Position numbers and translations under genes: made by a program
Notes under the pieces: generated by a model
Told to the model about the DNA's origin: nothing
Databases searched by the model: none
The model's input: only the letters and a program-made list of their open reading frames with translations
In this document: piece after piece, positions 23,571-30,218 of the stretch
Layout of the letters: each line of letters opens with the position of its first letter
Numbering within the stretch: the stretch's first letter is position 1
Assembly: GCF_022807975.1 (NCBI RefSeq)
Contig: NZ_CP094358.1
Location: forward strand, 1,736,001-1,800,000
Length of the DNA: 64,000 bases
Source: Abyssalbus ytuae
Lineage (GTDB): Bacteria; Bacteroidota; Bacteroidia; Flavobacteriales; Flavobacteriaceae
Direction of reading: 5' to 3'

Positions 23571-23846
23571 AACGGTAGAATATATTTCCCAAAGATAAGA
23601 CTTCAAATTAAAGATTATATGATGCTTTTTCCTCATAGTACCCCTCCTTTGTTTTAAGGCAAAGTAAAAGCTGCTTAATGACAACCCTTTGTCAGCACAT
23701 AAATTTATCTGAAGAAATCCCCGGGGTTCTGCCCCAGGGATACTTCGCTTCAAGAAATTTGTTTATTTTTTTTACTGTTGACAAACCGCTGTCACTCCCC
23801 CACTTTAATTTTACTTCATATTAAAAAATTAAACATTTAAAAAATT

Positions 23847-24344
23847 ATGGAAACAACAGCTAACAGCAGTACAAAAACGCAGCAGGTAATCAATCCCTCA
23901 CAGTTACTAGACCACTGGCAGGGCCACCGCAGCTTAACCCGAAGGGTAATAGAGGCTTTTCCTGAAGACAAATTATTTGAATTTTCCATAGGGGGTATGA
24001 GGCCCTTTGGAGAAATGACCCTGGAACTTTTGGCCATTGCTGCTCCTGGTATAAAAGAAATTGCTACCGGCAAAACAGTAGAATTTAACGAGAAAATTGA
24101 CCATGGTAAAAGCAAAGCCAAAATACTGGAGCTTTGGGATGAAGCTACCGGTGAAATTAATACTCATTGGGCCACTGTAAAACCGGAACGTTTTCAGGAT
24201 AAAATAAAAACCTTCGGGCAATACGAAGGCACGGTACAATCATCTGTATTTTATTTTATTGATAATGAAATTCATCACCGCGGCCAGGGATATGTTTATT
24301 TACGTGCACTGGGTATTGAGCCGCCTGCTTTTTGGGAAAGGTAA
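23847..24344 (+). CDS. DinB-family protein
   Basis: This 165-residue protein of the DinB/YfiT four-helix-bundle superfamily usually binds a divalent metal through three histidines. Visible are LLDHWQGHRSLTRR near the start, FGEMTLELLAIAAPG, and IDNEIHHRGQGYVYLRALG near the end, which carries the HHRGQ metal-site signature. The function of the family is broad (thiol-dependent transferases and hydrolases). It is divergent from a WYL regulator with a 276-base intergenic gap. Confidence 0.85.
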   Translation: METTANSSTKTQQVINPSQLLDHWQGHRSLTRRVIEAFPEDKLFEFSIGGMRPFGEMTLELLAIAAPGIKEIATGKTVEFNEKIDHGKSKAKILELWDEATGEINTHWATVKPERFQDKIKTFGQYEGTVQSSVFYFIDNEIHHRGQGYVYLRALGIEPPAFWER

Positions 24345-24427
24345 CCTAACGCCTGTAAAACACATCAGAAAACGAACATTTTATAATTTAATAATATACT
24401 TATAATTAAGTATTAAGATTTAAACGT

Positions 24428-24646
24428 GTGAAAAAAGTATTAGTTTTTAAAACTTCGGTAAAGAACAGCAAAGAAGTAAAAAAATTAAAGCCAATACTAA
24501 ATACCCTTACCAGCAGCAATGGTAAATGGAATTTTGACCTGGAGGATTGTGACAACATCCTCCGGGTTGAAACCCATCATCTCCGCCCCCTTATAATTTC
24601 GTCTACCCTGCAGGCAAACGGCTTTTACTGTGAAGAGTTGCTGTAA
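24428..24646 (+). CDS. Small conserved-looking protein (HMA-like fold?)
   Basis: This 72-residue protein starts at a GTG (GTGAAAAAAGTATTAG). It reads KKVLVFKTSVKNSKEVKKLK then WNFDLEDCDNILRVE and ends GFYCEELL. The beta-alpha-beta pattern with a conserved DLEDCDNILRVE resembles small flavobacterial proteins with a ferredoxin-like, metal-binding-like fold, but it lacks a CxxC motif. Function unknown. Confidence 0.65.
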   Translation: MKKVLVFKTSVKNSKEVKKLKPILNTLTSSNGKWNFDLEDCDNILRVETHHLRPLIISSTLQANGFYCEELL

Positions 24647-25086
24647 GTAGTTTACTATTTTGAACAGGGTAAAGAAGTCAGGCCCCCGGGTACTTTATAT
24701 AGAGTTCTCTCCTGCCCTGCAGATTTTCATTCTTTGTTCTTCTGACTTTGTAATTAGATGGTATTCAGAAAGGCCGGATGACCAGTGACGGATGTTATGT
24801 TGATTTGTTTAACTCTTTGTATTTGTATTGATAATGTTGCGGATATTTCCCAATATAGTCAATTTCTTTATTAACTGCTGTTTAAATAAAACAACATTTG
24901 TTCCGCAGCAGTCGGAAGTTTTATTTTTAGCTACTTGAAGATATTTAAGCATGCTTTCTGACTTCCCGAAAGCATGCTATTGGACACCCCGAAAGCCTCC
25001 TTTCTGACTTTCCGAAAGCAGGCTATTGGACACCCTGAAAGCTTCCTTTCTGACCTCCAGAAAGCATGCTTTCGGATTTTATGATC
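24647..25086. other. Gene-free spacer with dispersed and short tandem repeats
   Basis: No gene was found. The stretch 24738-24930 shares segments with 25930-26180 and 29447-29540 (core GATGTTATGTTGATTTGT and a TTCTGACTTTGTAA start). The end of the spacer is the 23-bp alternating tandem repeat. Confidence 0.6.
24955..25077. repeat. Alternating 23-bp tandem repeat (46-bp higher-order unit)
   Basis: Units begin at 24955, 24978, 25001, 25024 and 25047. Odd units read TTTCTGAC..CC.GAAAGCA.GC and even units TATTGGACACCC.GAAAGC, so the true period is 46 bp with 2.6 copies. GAAAGC is constant. The final GAAAGCATGCTTTC is a perfect palindrome. It lies directly downstream of the leftward DUF4469 gene, so it would be in its 3' untranslated region. 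Confidence 0.9.
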
Positions 25087-25794
25087 TTATATTGCTGTAA
25101 GGGGTTTATTGAAAGTACCTGTACGTGGGGTATTAACTATTGGTCCTCCTCCGGTATGTTGTGTAGTTACCTGCAGGGTGTATTCGCCGGGGGTAAGGGC
25201 GGGGAGCATAACAAAGAGTCGTGCGGGTTTATTGTCGGCTATAGTGATAACTTTGTTTTTGGTACCGTCTTCGGCTATAAGATATACACCATTATCGGGG
25301 TGATCGCCTTCTATTTTTAGCAGGCTGCCTGTAATTTCCAGTATGCCGTTGCTGGTAACCTGGTCGTTAACACTGCCGCTTATACTGTCTTTTACTTCTA
25401 TTATATGCGGAATGGTTTCCGGGGTGGTTATTTTTTCTACCTGTATTTTTGCCAGGGCTTCTTTAAGTACCTTGCCGGTATTGGTATTTATTTTTATGGT
25501 ATGGCGGCTTTTGTCAAAACCATCGGTGGCTCCTTCAAACACTCCTGATATGGAGAAGTTGGTTTTAAAAAGGTCGGTATTAATAGTTTCGCCATTGGCA
25601 GTAATGGCACCTACCACTTCAAAAAAATTGTTGAGTACGGCCAGTATATCAGTACGGGTTACGGTACTGCCTTTGCTAACCATTTGTGCAATAATACTCT
25701 CCAGGTCATGGCTTTTTACTCCTTGTGGGCGTGCACTATAATCATCGGGTTGTGGGGTAAGCAAGTTTTCGTTTAATGAATATTTCAGACTCAT
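25087..25794 (-). CDS. HU-like DNA-binding protein with C-terminal DUF4469 Ig-like domain
   Basis: This 235-residue protein has an N-terminal HU/IHF-related fold (about 1-125; KSHDLESIIAQMVSKGSTVTR, then DILAVLNNFFEVVGAITANG and FSISGVFEGA) and a C-terminal beta-sandwich DUF4469 (about 135-228; SGSVNDQVTSNGILEITGS... and LPALTPGEYTLQVTTQ). Bacteroidota carry multiple such proteins, often beside accessory genes. Whether it binds DNA is unproven. Downstream is the 23-bp repeat. Confidence 0.85.
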   Translation of the reverse strand: MSLKYSLNENLLTPQPDDYSARPQGVKSHDLESIIAQMVSKGSTVTRTDILAVLNNFFEVVGAITANGETINTDLFKTNFSISGVFEGATDGFDKSRHTIKINTNTGKVLKEALAKIQVEKITTPETIPHIIEVKDSISGSVNDQVTSNGILEITGSLLKIEGDHPDNGVYLIAEDGTKNKVITIADNKPARLFVMLPALTPGEYTLQVTTQHTGGGPIVNTPRTGTFNKPLTAI

Positions 25795-26485
25795 GATGTT
25801 ATATTTTAAAATAATTATTAAATCATTTTCTTACGTCGCAATGTAGTAAGTAAGGCTATTAGTAGGTTGTGAGAAGTAATAAATGGTTGGTTTGAAGAAA
25901 TAAGTGGTTAATTATGAATGGGAAATCCAGGCCAATGTACGGTAACCAATGAACGGATGTTATGTTGATTTGTGTAATCGTGTATTTATGGATGGATTAA
26001 CTTGTTAATTGGAGTTTGGTGCTTGATGAGTTGGAATTTCACTCTTGTTTCCTGCTGTCTTTTTTATCTTTCTGCTAAACCGGGAGACTTTACAGACCAG
26101 GTATTGTATTTTAGTTAAATACTTGTCCTTTTAACTACTCTTTAAATTAAACAATACTTTGTCCCTCAGCAGTACAACTACTGCGGAGAGGGTTGCCCTT
26201 TTAAAGGAATTAACCGAGGAGGTTTGCAGGGAAAAAATAAATAGTTTTTTGGAGGAGTAAACAGATGTCCTTGTTCCCCGAAGTCTCCTGACTCCTGGGG
26301 AAGAATAACAAAACTATATTGCCCACTTTGTTGTCCATGGTCTTTAAAAAGCGTGCTTGTCATTCTTTTGCAAGCAGGAATGACAATGAATACACAAATC
26401 CACCACTTTTTACACCCTTAAACCAATGCGGGCAGGTATATTTTTTTTATCTTTCCACCCTTAAAAAGAACCAATCATAACACAG
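25795..26485. other. Spacer with dispersed repeat and relic of a third MNT-HEPN gene
   Basis: It contains the second copy of the dispersed GATGTTATGTTGATTTGT element (25957 onward) and, at 26192-26260, the tail of a nucleotidyltransferase-HEPN gene followed by the same downstream sequence as copy 1 (ACAGATGTCCTTGTTCCC). No intact gene was seen. Confidence 0.65.
26192..26260 (+). pseudogene. 3' relic of a third MNT-HEPN gene copy
   Basis: The 22 codons VALLKELTEEVCREKINSFL + EE + stop are identical to the end of the intact copy at 26486-27358. Homology continues past the stop for about 50 bases. Nothing of the rest of the gene remains upstream, so this is a deletion relic of a larger tandem array. 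Confidence 0.9.
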
Positions 26486-27358
26486 GTGAAGGAACAACTC
26501 TCTCATTTACCCCCACATAAACAAAAAGAACTGCAGGTGCTGGTAGAAGTGCTCCAAAAAGCCATACACAAGATAGATATGATCTGGCTCTTTGGCAGCT
26601 ATGCCACCGGCAAATGGGTAGAGGAAACCACTTTTGAAAACGGTACCCGCTTTGAGTACCGCAGTGATTATGATATTTTGGTGATACTGCCTTATAACGA
26701 TATAAAAACACATTTTAAGGTAGAGCGGCTTATTGACAAACTGGAAAAAACAGGGTTGCTCAACACCCGGGTAAGTATTATTTACCACACCCTAAAGGAG
26801 GTTAACCAAGCTTTAAGCTATGGCAGCTACTTTTTTGGCGATATAGTTAAAGAGGGCATACTGTTGGTTAAGAACAGCAAAAAGGAACTGGCAAAACCCA
26901 AACCTTTAACCGGTGCCGAGAAACAACAAAAGGCACAGGAACATTTTGACCAGTGGTTTGAGAGTGCCAGTGTGTTTTTAAAATATTCATTGGCAGCTTT
27001 GGAAAATAAAGACTTTAAAGAAGGAGCTTTTTTACTCCACCAGGCTACGGAGCGTTATTTTCATACTACGTTGTTGGTGTTTACCGATTATAAGGCCAAG
27101 CAGCACGATATAGACCTGCTAAGAAATGACGTAATCCGTTTAGACGAGCGTTTTGCCGAGGTGTTCCCTCAAAACACCAAAGAGGAGCGTGATCGTTTTG
27201 ACCTGCTTAAGCGTGCTTATATTGATGCCCGCTACCGTATGAAAATTTATAACATTACCCGTGAAGAACTGGAATACCTTGGCCAGCGGGTTGCCCTTTT
27301 AAAGGAGCTAACCGAGGAGGTTTGCAGGGAAAAAATAAATAGTTTTTTGGAGGAGTAA
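26486..27358 (+). CDS. Nucleotidyltransferase-HEPN fusion protein, copy 1
   Basis: This 290-residue protein has an N-terminal minimal-nucleotidyltransferase domain (about 1-130) with GSYATGK (37-43) and the metal pair SDYD (Asp61, Asp63), fused to a C-terminal HEPN domain (about 145-285) with FLLHQATERYFH and YIDARYRMKIY. Separate MNT and HEPN proteins form toxin-antitoxin pairs in which the transferase modifies the HEPN RNase; here both are in one chain. A strict R-4x-H HEPN motif is not obvious. The start is GTG, with a near-identical start in copy 2. Its role is unproven; defence or RNA modification is plausible. Confidence 0.88.
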   Translation: MKEQLSHLPPHKQKELQVLVEVLQKAIHKIDMIWLFGSYATGKWVEETTFENGTRFEYRSDYDILVILPYNDIKTHFKVERLIDKLEKTGLLNTRVSIIYHTLKEVNQALSYGSYFFGDIVKEGILLVKNSKKELAKPKPLTGAEKQQKAQEHFDQWFESASVFLKYSLAALENKDFKEGAFLLHQATERYFHTTLLVFTDYKAKQHDIDLLRNDVIRLDERFAEVFPQNTKEERDRFDLLKRAYIDARYRMKIYNITREELEYLGQRVALLKELTEEVCREKINSFLEE

Positions 27359-27585
27359 ACAGATGTCCTTGTTCCCTGAAGTCTCCCGACTTCCGGGGAA
27401 GGATTTGCAGAGCAAATCAGGAATGTGTATACTTACTATAAAATAATTGTTATTACCCATATTCATCTATATCTTCCAAACCTGTGAGGTTTACTTTCGC
27501 AATCACTTTTTACCCTATTAAACCAACTCTGGCAGGTATATTTTTTTTATCTTTCCACCCTTAAAAAGAACCAATCATAACACAG

Positions 27586-28458
27586 GTGAAAGAACAACTC
27601 TCTCATTTACCCCCACATAAACAAAAAGAACTGCAGGTGCTGGTAGAAGTGCTCCAAAAAGCCATACACAAAATAGATATGATCTGGCTTTTTGGCAGTT
27701 ATGCCACCGGCAAATGGGTAGAGGAAACCACTTTTGAAGACGGTACCCGCTTTGAGTACCGCAGTGATTATGATATTTTGGTGATACTGCCTTATAACGA
27801 TATAAAAACACATTTTAAGGTAGAGCGGCTTATTGACAAACTGGAAAAAACAGGACTACTCAACACCCGGGTAAGTATTATTTACCACACCCTAAAGGAG
27901 GTTAACCAAGCTTTAAGCTATGGCAGCTACTTTTTTGGCGATATAGTTAAAGAGGGCATACTGTTGGTTAAGAACAGCAAAAAGGAACTGGCAAAACCCA
28001 AACCCTTAACGGGTGCCGAAAAACACCAAAAGGCACAGGAACATTTTGACCAGTGGTTTGAGAGTGCGAATGGCTTTTTAAGGAATTTTCAATATGCACT
28101 CAATGACAAAGACTATAAGTTAGCAGCATTCTTATTGCATCAAACTACCGAACGTTATTTTCATGCCACCTTGTTGGTGTTTACCGATTATAAGGCCAAG
28201 CAGCACGATATAGACCTGCTAAGAAATGACGTAATCCGTTTAGACGAGCGTTTTGCCGAGGTGTTCCCTCAAAACACCAAAGAGGAGCGTGATCGTTTTG
28301 ACCTGCTTAAGCGTGCTTATATTGATGCCCGCTACCGTATGAAAATTTATAACATTACCCGTGAAGAGCTGGAATATCTTGGTGAGCGGGTTGCCCTTTT
28401 AAAGGAGCTAACCGAGGAGGTTTGCAGGGAAAAAATAAATAGTTTTTTAAAGGAATGA
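27586..28458 (+). CDS. Nucleotidyltransferase-HEPN fusion protein, copy 2
   Basis: This 290-residue paralogue of copy 1 starts exactly 1100 bp downstream, with its promoter region duplicated too (the GGCAGGTATA to CACAG block before the GTG). Both active-site motifs are kept. The two proteins are nearly identical except for about residues 161-194 at the start of the HEPN domain, where SASVFLKYSLAALENKDF becomes SANGFLRNFQYALNDKDY, followed by further changes. Outside this block only a few residues differ. The next sequence downstream is the decayed RHS region. Confidence 0.88.
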   Translation: MKEQLSHLPPHKQKELQVLVEVLQKAIHKIDMIWLFGSYATGKWVEETTFEDGTRFEYRSDYDILVILPYNDIKTHFKVERLIDKLEKTGLLNTRVSIIYHTLKEVNQALSYGSYFFGDIVKEGILLVKNSKKELAKPKPLTGAEKHQKAQEHFDQWFESANGFLRNFQYALNDKDYKLAAFLLHQTTERYFHATLLVFTDYKAKQHDIDLLRNDVIRLDERFAEVFPQNTKEERDRFDLLKRAYIDARYRMKIYNITREELEYLGERVALLKELTEEVCREKINSFLKE

Positions 28459-28465
28459 CCAAAAT

Positions 28466-28614
28466 CCCCTGCTACCGCACGAATCCTTTCGTGTGGTATT
28501 TTTCTATACACTCTATAAAAACAAAGGCAAGGACTATTTAAATTCTGGCTTTCTAGAACTTTATATTATTTTTCACTTTAGCACTATTTATTTAATGCTG
28601 ATATATTTAACTGG
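28466..28614. repeat. 148-bp direct repeat, copy A
   Basis: It is almost identical to 29104-29251 (one indel and two substitutions by eye). It begins at the hairpin element CCCCTGCTACCGCACG and ends AATATATTTAACTGG-like. It directly follows MNT-HEPN copy 2. Confidence 0.95.
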
Positions 28615-28615
28615 A

Positions 28616-28645
28616 ACGCGAAAGGATTCGCGCACCAGCAGGGGG
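28616..28645 (+). repeat. REP-like hairpin element (forward copy)
   Basis: ACGCGAAAGGATTCGCGC is a hairpin with stem CGCGAA/TTCGCG and an AGGA loop, followed by ACCAGCAGGGGG. Related copies lie at 28672-28702 (same strand) and, inverted, at 28466-28496 and 29102-29133. Confidence 0.85.
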
Positions 28646-28671
28646 TAGTCGGGCATAATTTTATTTATAGA

Positions 28672-28702
28672 CCACGCGAAAGGATTCGCGCGGTAGCGGG
28701 GG
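28672..28702 (+). repeat. REP-like hairpin element (forward copy)
   Basis: CCACGCGAAAGGATTCGCGC followed by GGTAGCGGGGG. This is the most complete of the four copies; the inverted copies read GCTACCGCACGAATCC and TTTCGTGTG. It ends seven bases from the stop of the tiny membrane-protein gene. Confidence 0.85.
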
Positions 28703-28708
28703 GATAGA

Positions 28709-28879
28709 TTACTTACCTCTATTTTTATCTTTAAAGAAGAGGATGAGCCCATAAATCACAAAAACTAAACCAATTATAAACTTAATGGGATATGATAAAT
28801 TTAAGAACCCTAATTTGATGGTGAATATCCAAAATAGAATTCCTATTAACAAATAAACTCTTGAATCAAGTTTTTTCAT
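28709..28879 (-). CDS. Tiny two-helix membrane protein
   Basis: This 56-residue frame has an ATG start at 28879 and reads KKLDSRVYLLIGILFWIF, a short loop, then a second helix ending VIYGLILFFKDKNRGK. Its start overlaps the end of the next upstream tiny frame (ATGAAAAAACTTGA), as in an operon. The two frames look like diverged duplicates. Small two-helix proteins beside RHS toxin remnants are often immunity proteins; that role is inference. Confidence 0.6.
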   Translation of the reverse strand: MKKLDSRVYLLIGILFWIFTIKLGFLNLSYPIKFIIGLVFVIYGLILFFKDKNRGK

Positions 28880-29030
28880 CCTTGTCTTTTAGAAAAAAAT
28901 ATATAACCAACAATAATATCCCACAAAAATATTTAATTTCTCTTGAGATTAAGTTTGAGTCATCTGTTATAAATCCGAATATCAAAAAAAATATTCCTAA
29001 ATAAAGTAAACTTTTCTTCTTAATTTTAAT
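28866..29030 (-). CDS. Possible second tiny membrane protein, no canonical start
   Basis: The frame of about 54 codons reads KIKKKSLLYLGIFFLIFGF, an ISREIKYFCGILLLVIYFFL helix, and ends KDKDEKT. It shares the helix-loop-helix-KDK layout of the gene at 28709-28879, which supports it being real. No ATG or GTG is available after the preceding stop; the first likely codon is ATT, or a TTG inside the first helix. It may be a 5'-damaged gene. Confidence 0.4.
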   Translation of the reverse strand: MKIKKKSLLYLGIFFLIFGFITDDSNLISREIKYFCGILLLVIYFFLKDKDEKT

Positions 29031-29103
29031 TTGATTTTAATTCCTTTTTCTTTTCTGATTCCCTATGTTCATCAATAGCACCTTGTGCATCATTCACTGT
29101 ACC
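29026..29103 (-). pseudogene. Toxin C-terminal tail fragment (RHS-associated?)
   Basis: A short protein-like frame TVNDAQGAIDEHRESEKKK ending LKSN and stop. It begins abruptly at the edge of the duplicated 148-bp block, where the upstream frame is closed by a TAG. Position directly before the tiny membrane proteins suggests the end of a polymorphic-toxin C-terminus; this is inferred from context. Confidence 0.35.
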
Positions 29104-29251
29104 CCCCTGCTACCGCACGAATCCTTTCGTGTGTATTTTTCTAGACACTCTATAAAAACAAAGGCAAGGACTATTTAAACTCTGGCTTTCTAGAACTTTA
29201 TATTATTTTTCACTTTAGCACTATTTATTTAATGCTGATATATTTAACTGG
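29104..29251. repeat. 148-bp direct repeat, copy B
   Basis: This copy matches 28466-28614. It starts with the inverted hairpin element (29102-29133) and ends exactly where the RHS core fragment begins on the minus strand. Confidence 0.95.
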
Positions 29252-29441
29252 GTCCGGGTAGAAGTTGCCCGAAAGGATAGTAATCATTAAATGCAAGAAC
29301 GTCGGGTACAAAAGTACCGGAATTATCGGTATTTAGCAACTTACGGTCGCTAACCACGCTTAATACATTACCTAAATGGTTGCTAAGCTCATAGCGTTTA
29401 TCGCCTGCAGTACGGTTCAGGGTTAAAATTTCATCCTTAGC
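29244..29441 (-). pseudogene. RHS repeat-associated core domain fragment
   Basis: The minus strand reads AKDEILTLNRTAGDKRYELS, then NHLGNVLSVVSDRK and DVLAFNDYYPFGQLLPG, followed by a stop. RYELSNHLGNVL...DYYPFG..PG is the hallmark RHS core that precedes the variable toxin C-terminus. It is cut at the usual core/toxin junction by repeat copy B, and everything upstream is lost. About 66 residues remain from a protein normally over a thousand residues long. Confidence 0.9.
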
Positions 29442-29744
29442 CCTTCTGACTTTGTAAGTAATCAGTGTTCAGAATGGACTTATAACCGAGGATGAGGTTA
29501 TGTTGATTTGTTGATGGGTTTATGTGTTAATTAGAGTTTGTTTTTTTATAATTTGGGATTTAAGTCTTGTATATTGTTGTTAAGTCGTACATCGTAAATT
29601 GTAATTCTTAAATAAGTTGTCACTCAAATAATTAACAATACCAGCCGGTATATACAATAACTTTTTAAAAGGATTGAAAGTTACTTTTTCCTACATTTCT
29701 CTACAATTAACTTTAACATAACAAATATTCACTCTTTTTTTATT

Positions 29745-29752
29745 TACTTTTG
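29745..29752 (+). promoter_or_regulatory. -7 box of the heavy-metal efflux operon
   Basis: TACTTTTG matches TAnnTTTG exactly and ends eight bases before the ATG at 29760. Transcription would start at or next to the A of ATG, so the message is probably leaderless. No clear -33 TTG was seen at the normal spacing. Confidence 0.5.
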
Positions 29753-29759
29753 GCTCATA

Positions 29760-30146
29760 ATGGTTAAGATTGTCTCCATATTATTTTCGCTTTTAATTAC
29801 TATACAATCTGTTTTGCCCTCACCAGAGGATGTGGCAAAGTTATCAGATTTGATAGAGCATGCCCGGTACCATTATGAAACTTATGGTGATAATTTTTTT
29901 GATTTTCTTTCTCTCCACTACGGAAATATGACAAAACAACACCTGGGAGATCATAAAGAGCACGATAATCTGCCTTTTAAGCACAAACACACTATATCAT
30001 GCCAGCATTCCCCCTTTATTCTTAATTATTGTTTTGTTGAAATTGACAATTATTGTTTTGTTGAAATCCCTTTTAACTTCTTTTATAAAGATTCATTTTC
30101 CACATTTGAAAAAATAAAACTTTTACATCCTCCCAAACAGGCATAA
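29760..30146 (+). CDS. Small His-rich exported protein of the metal-efflux operon
   Basis: This 128-residue protein has an N-terminal signal (VKIVSILFSLLITIQSVLPS) and a conserved-looking core LIEHARYHYETYGDNFFDFL then SLHYGN and HLGDHKEHDNLPFKHKH. The many histidines suggest metal binding. Homologues are known to me just upstream of flavobacterial CzcA genes. A 24-bp in-frame duplication (30024 and 30048) repeats the eight residues NYCFVEID/NYCFVEIP. It starts 73 bases before czcA and probably shares its transcript. Confidence 0.75.
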   Translation: MVKIVSILFSLLITIQSVLPSPEDVAKLSDLIEHARYHYETYGDNFFDFLSLHYGNMTKQHLGDHKEHDNLPFKHKHTISCQHSPFILNYCFVEIDNYCFVEIPFNFFYKDSFSTFEKIKLLHPPKQA

Positions 30147-30218
30147 TTCATACTGACGGATATCAACGGCTAAACCGTTGCAATACTCAATTTTATTTAA
30201 TTATCCATATAATGAATT

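Larger units (their letters stand above)
28459..29759. other. Decayed RHS polymorphic-toxin region
   Basis: This 1.3-kb stretch has no full-length gene. It contains four hairpin elements, a 148-bp direct duplication, an RHS core fragment, a toxin-tail-like fragment and two tiny membrane-protein frames, all read leftward, plus a third copy of the dispersed repeat at 29447-29540. Bases 29540-29740 show nothing recognisable until the efflux-operon promoter. Confidence 0.7.

Noticed and set aside
23571-23753. 61-codon N-terminal extension of the WYL regulator
   Set aside because: The extension is not protein-like and the helix-turn-helix begins right after the ATG at 23570.
24955-25077. CRISPR or integration-site array
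   Set aside because: The alternating 23-bp units have no unique spacers and no associated integrase.
26192-28458. Insertion sequence flanking the MNT-HEPN duplication
   Set aside because: No transposase frame or terminal inverted repeats were found; the duplication is explained by tandem recombination.
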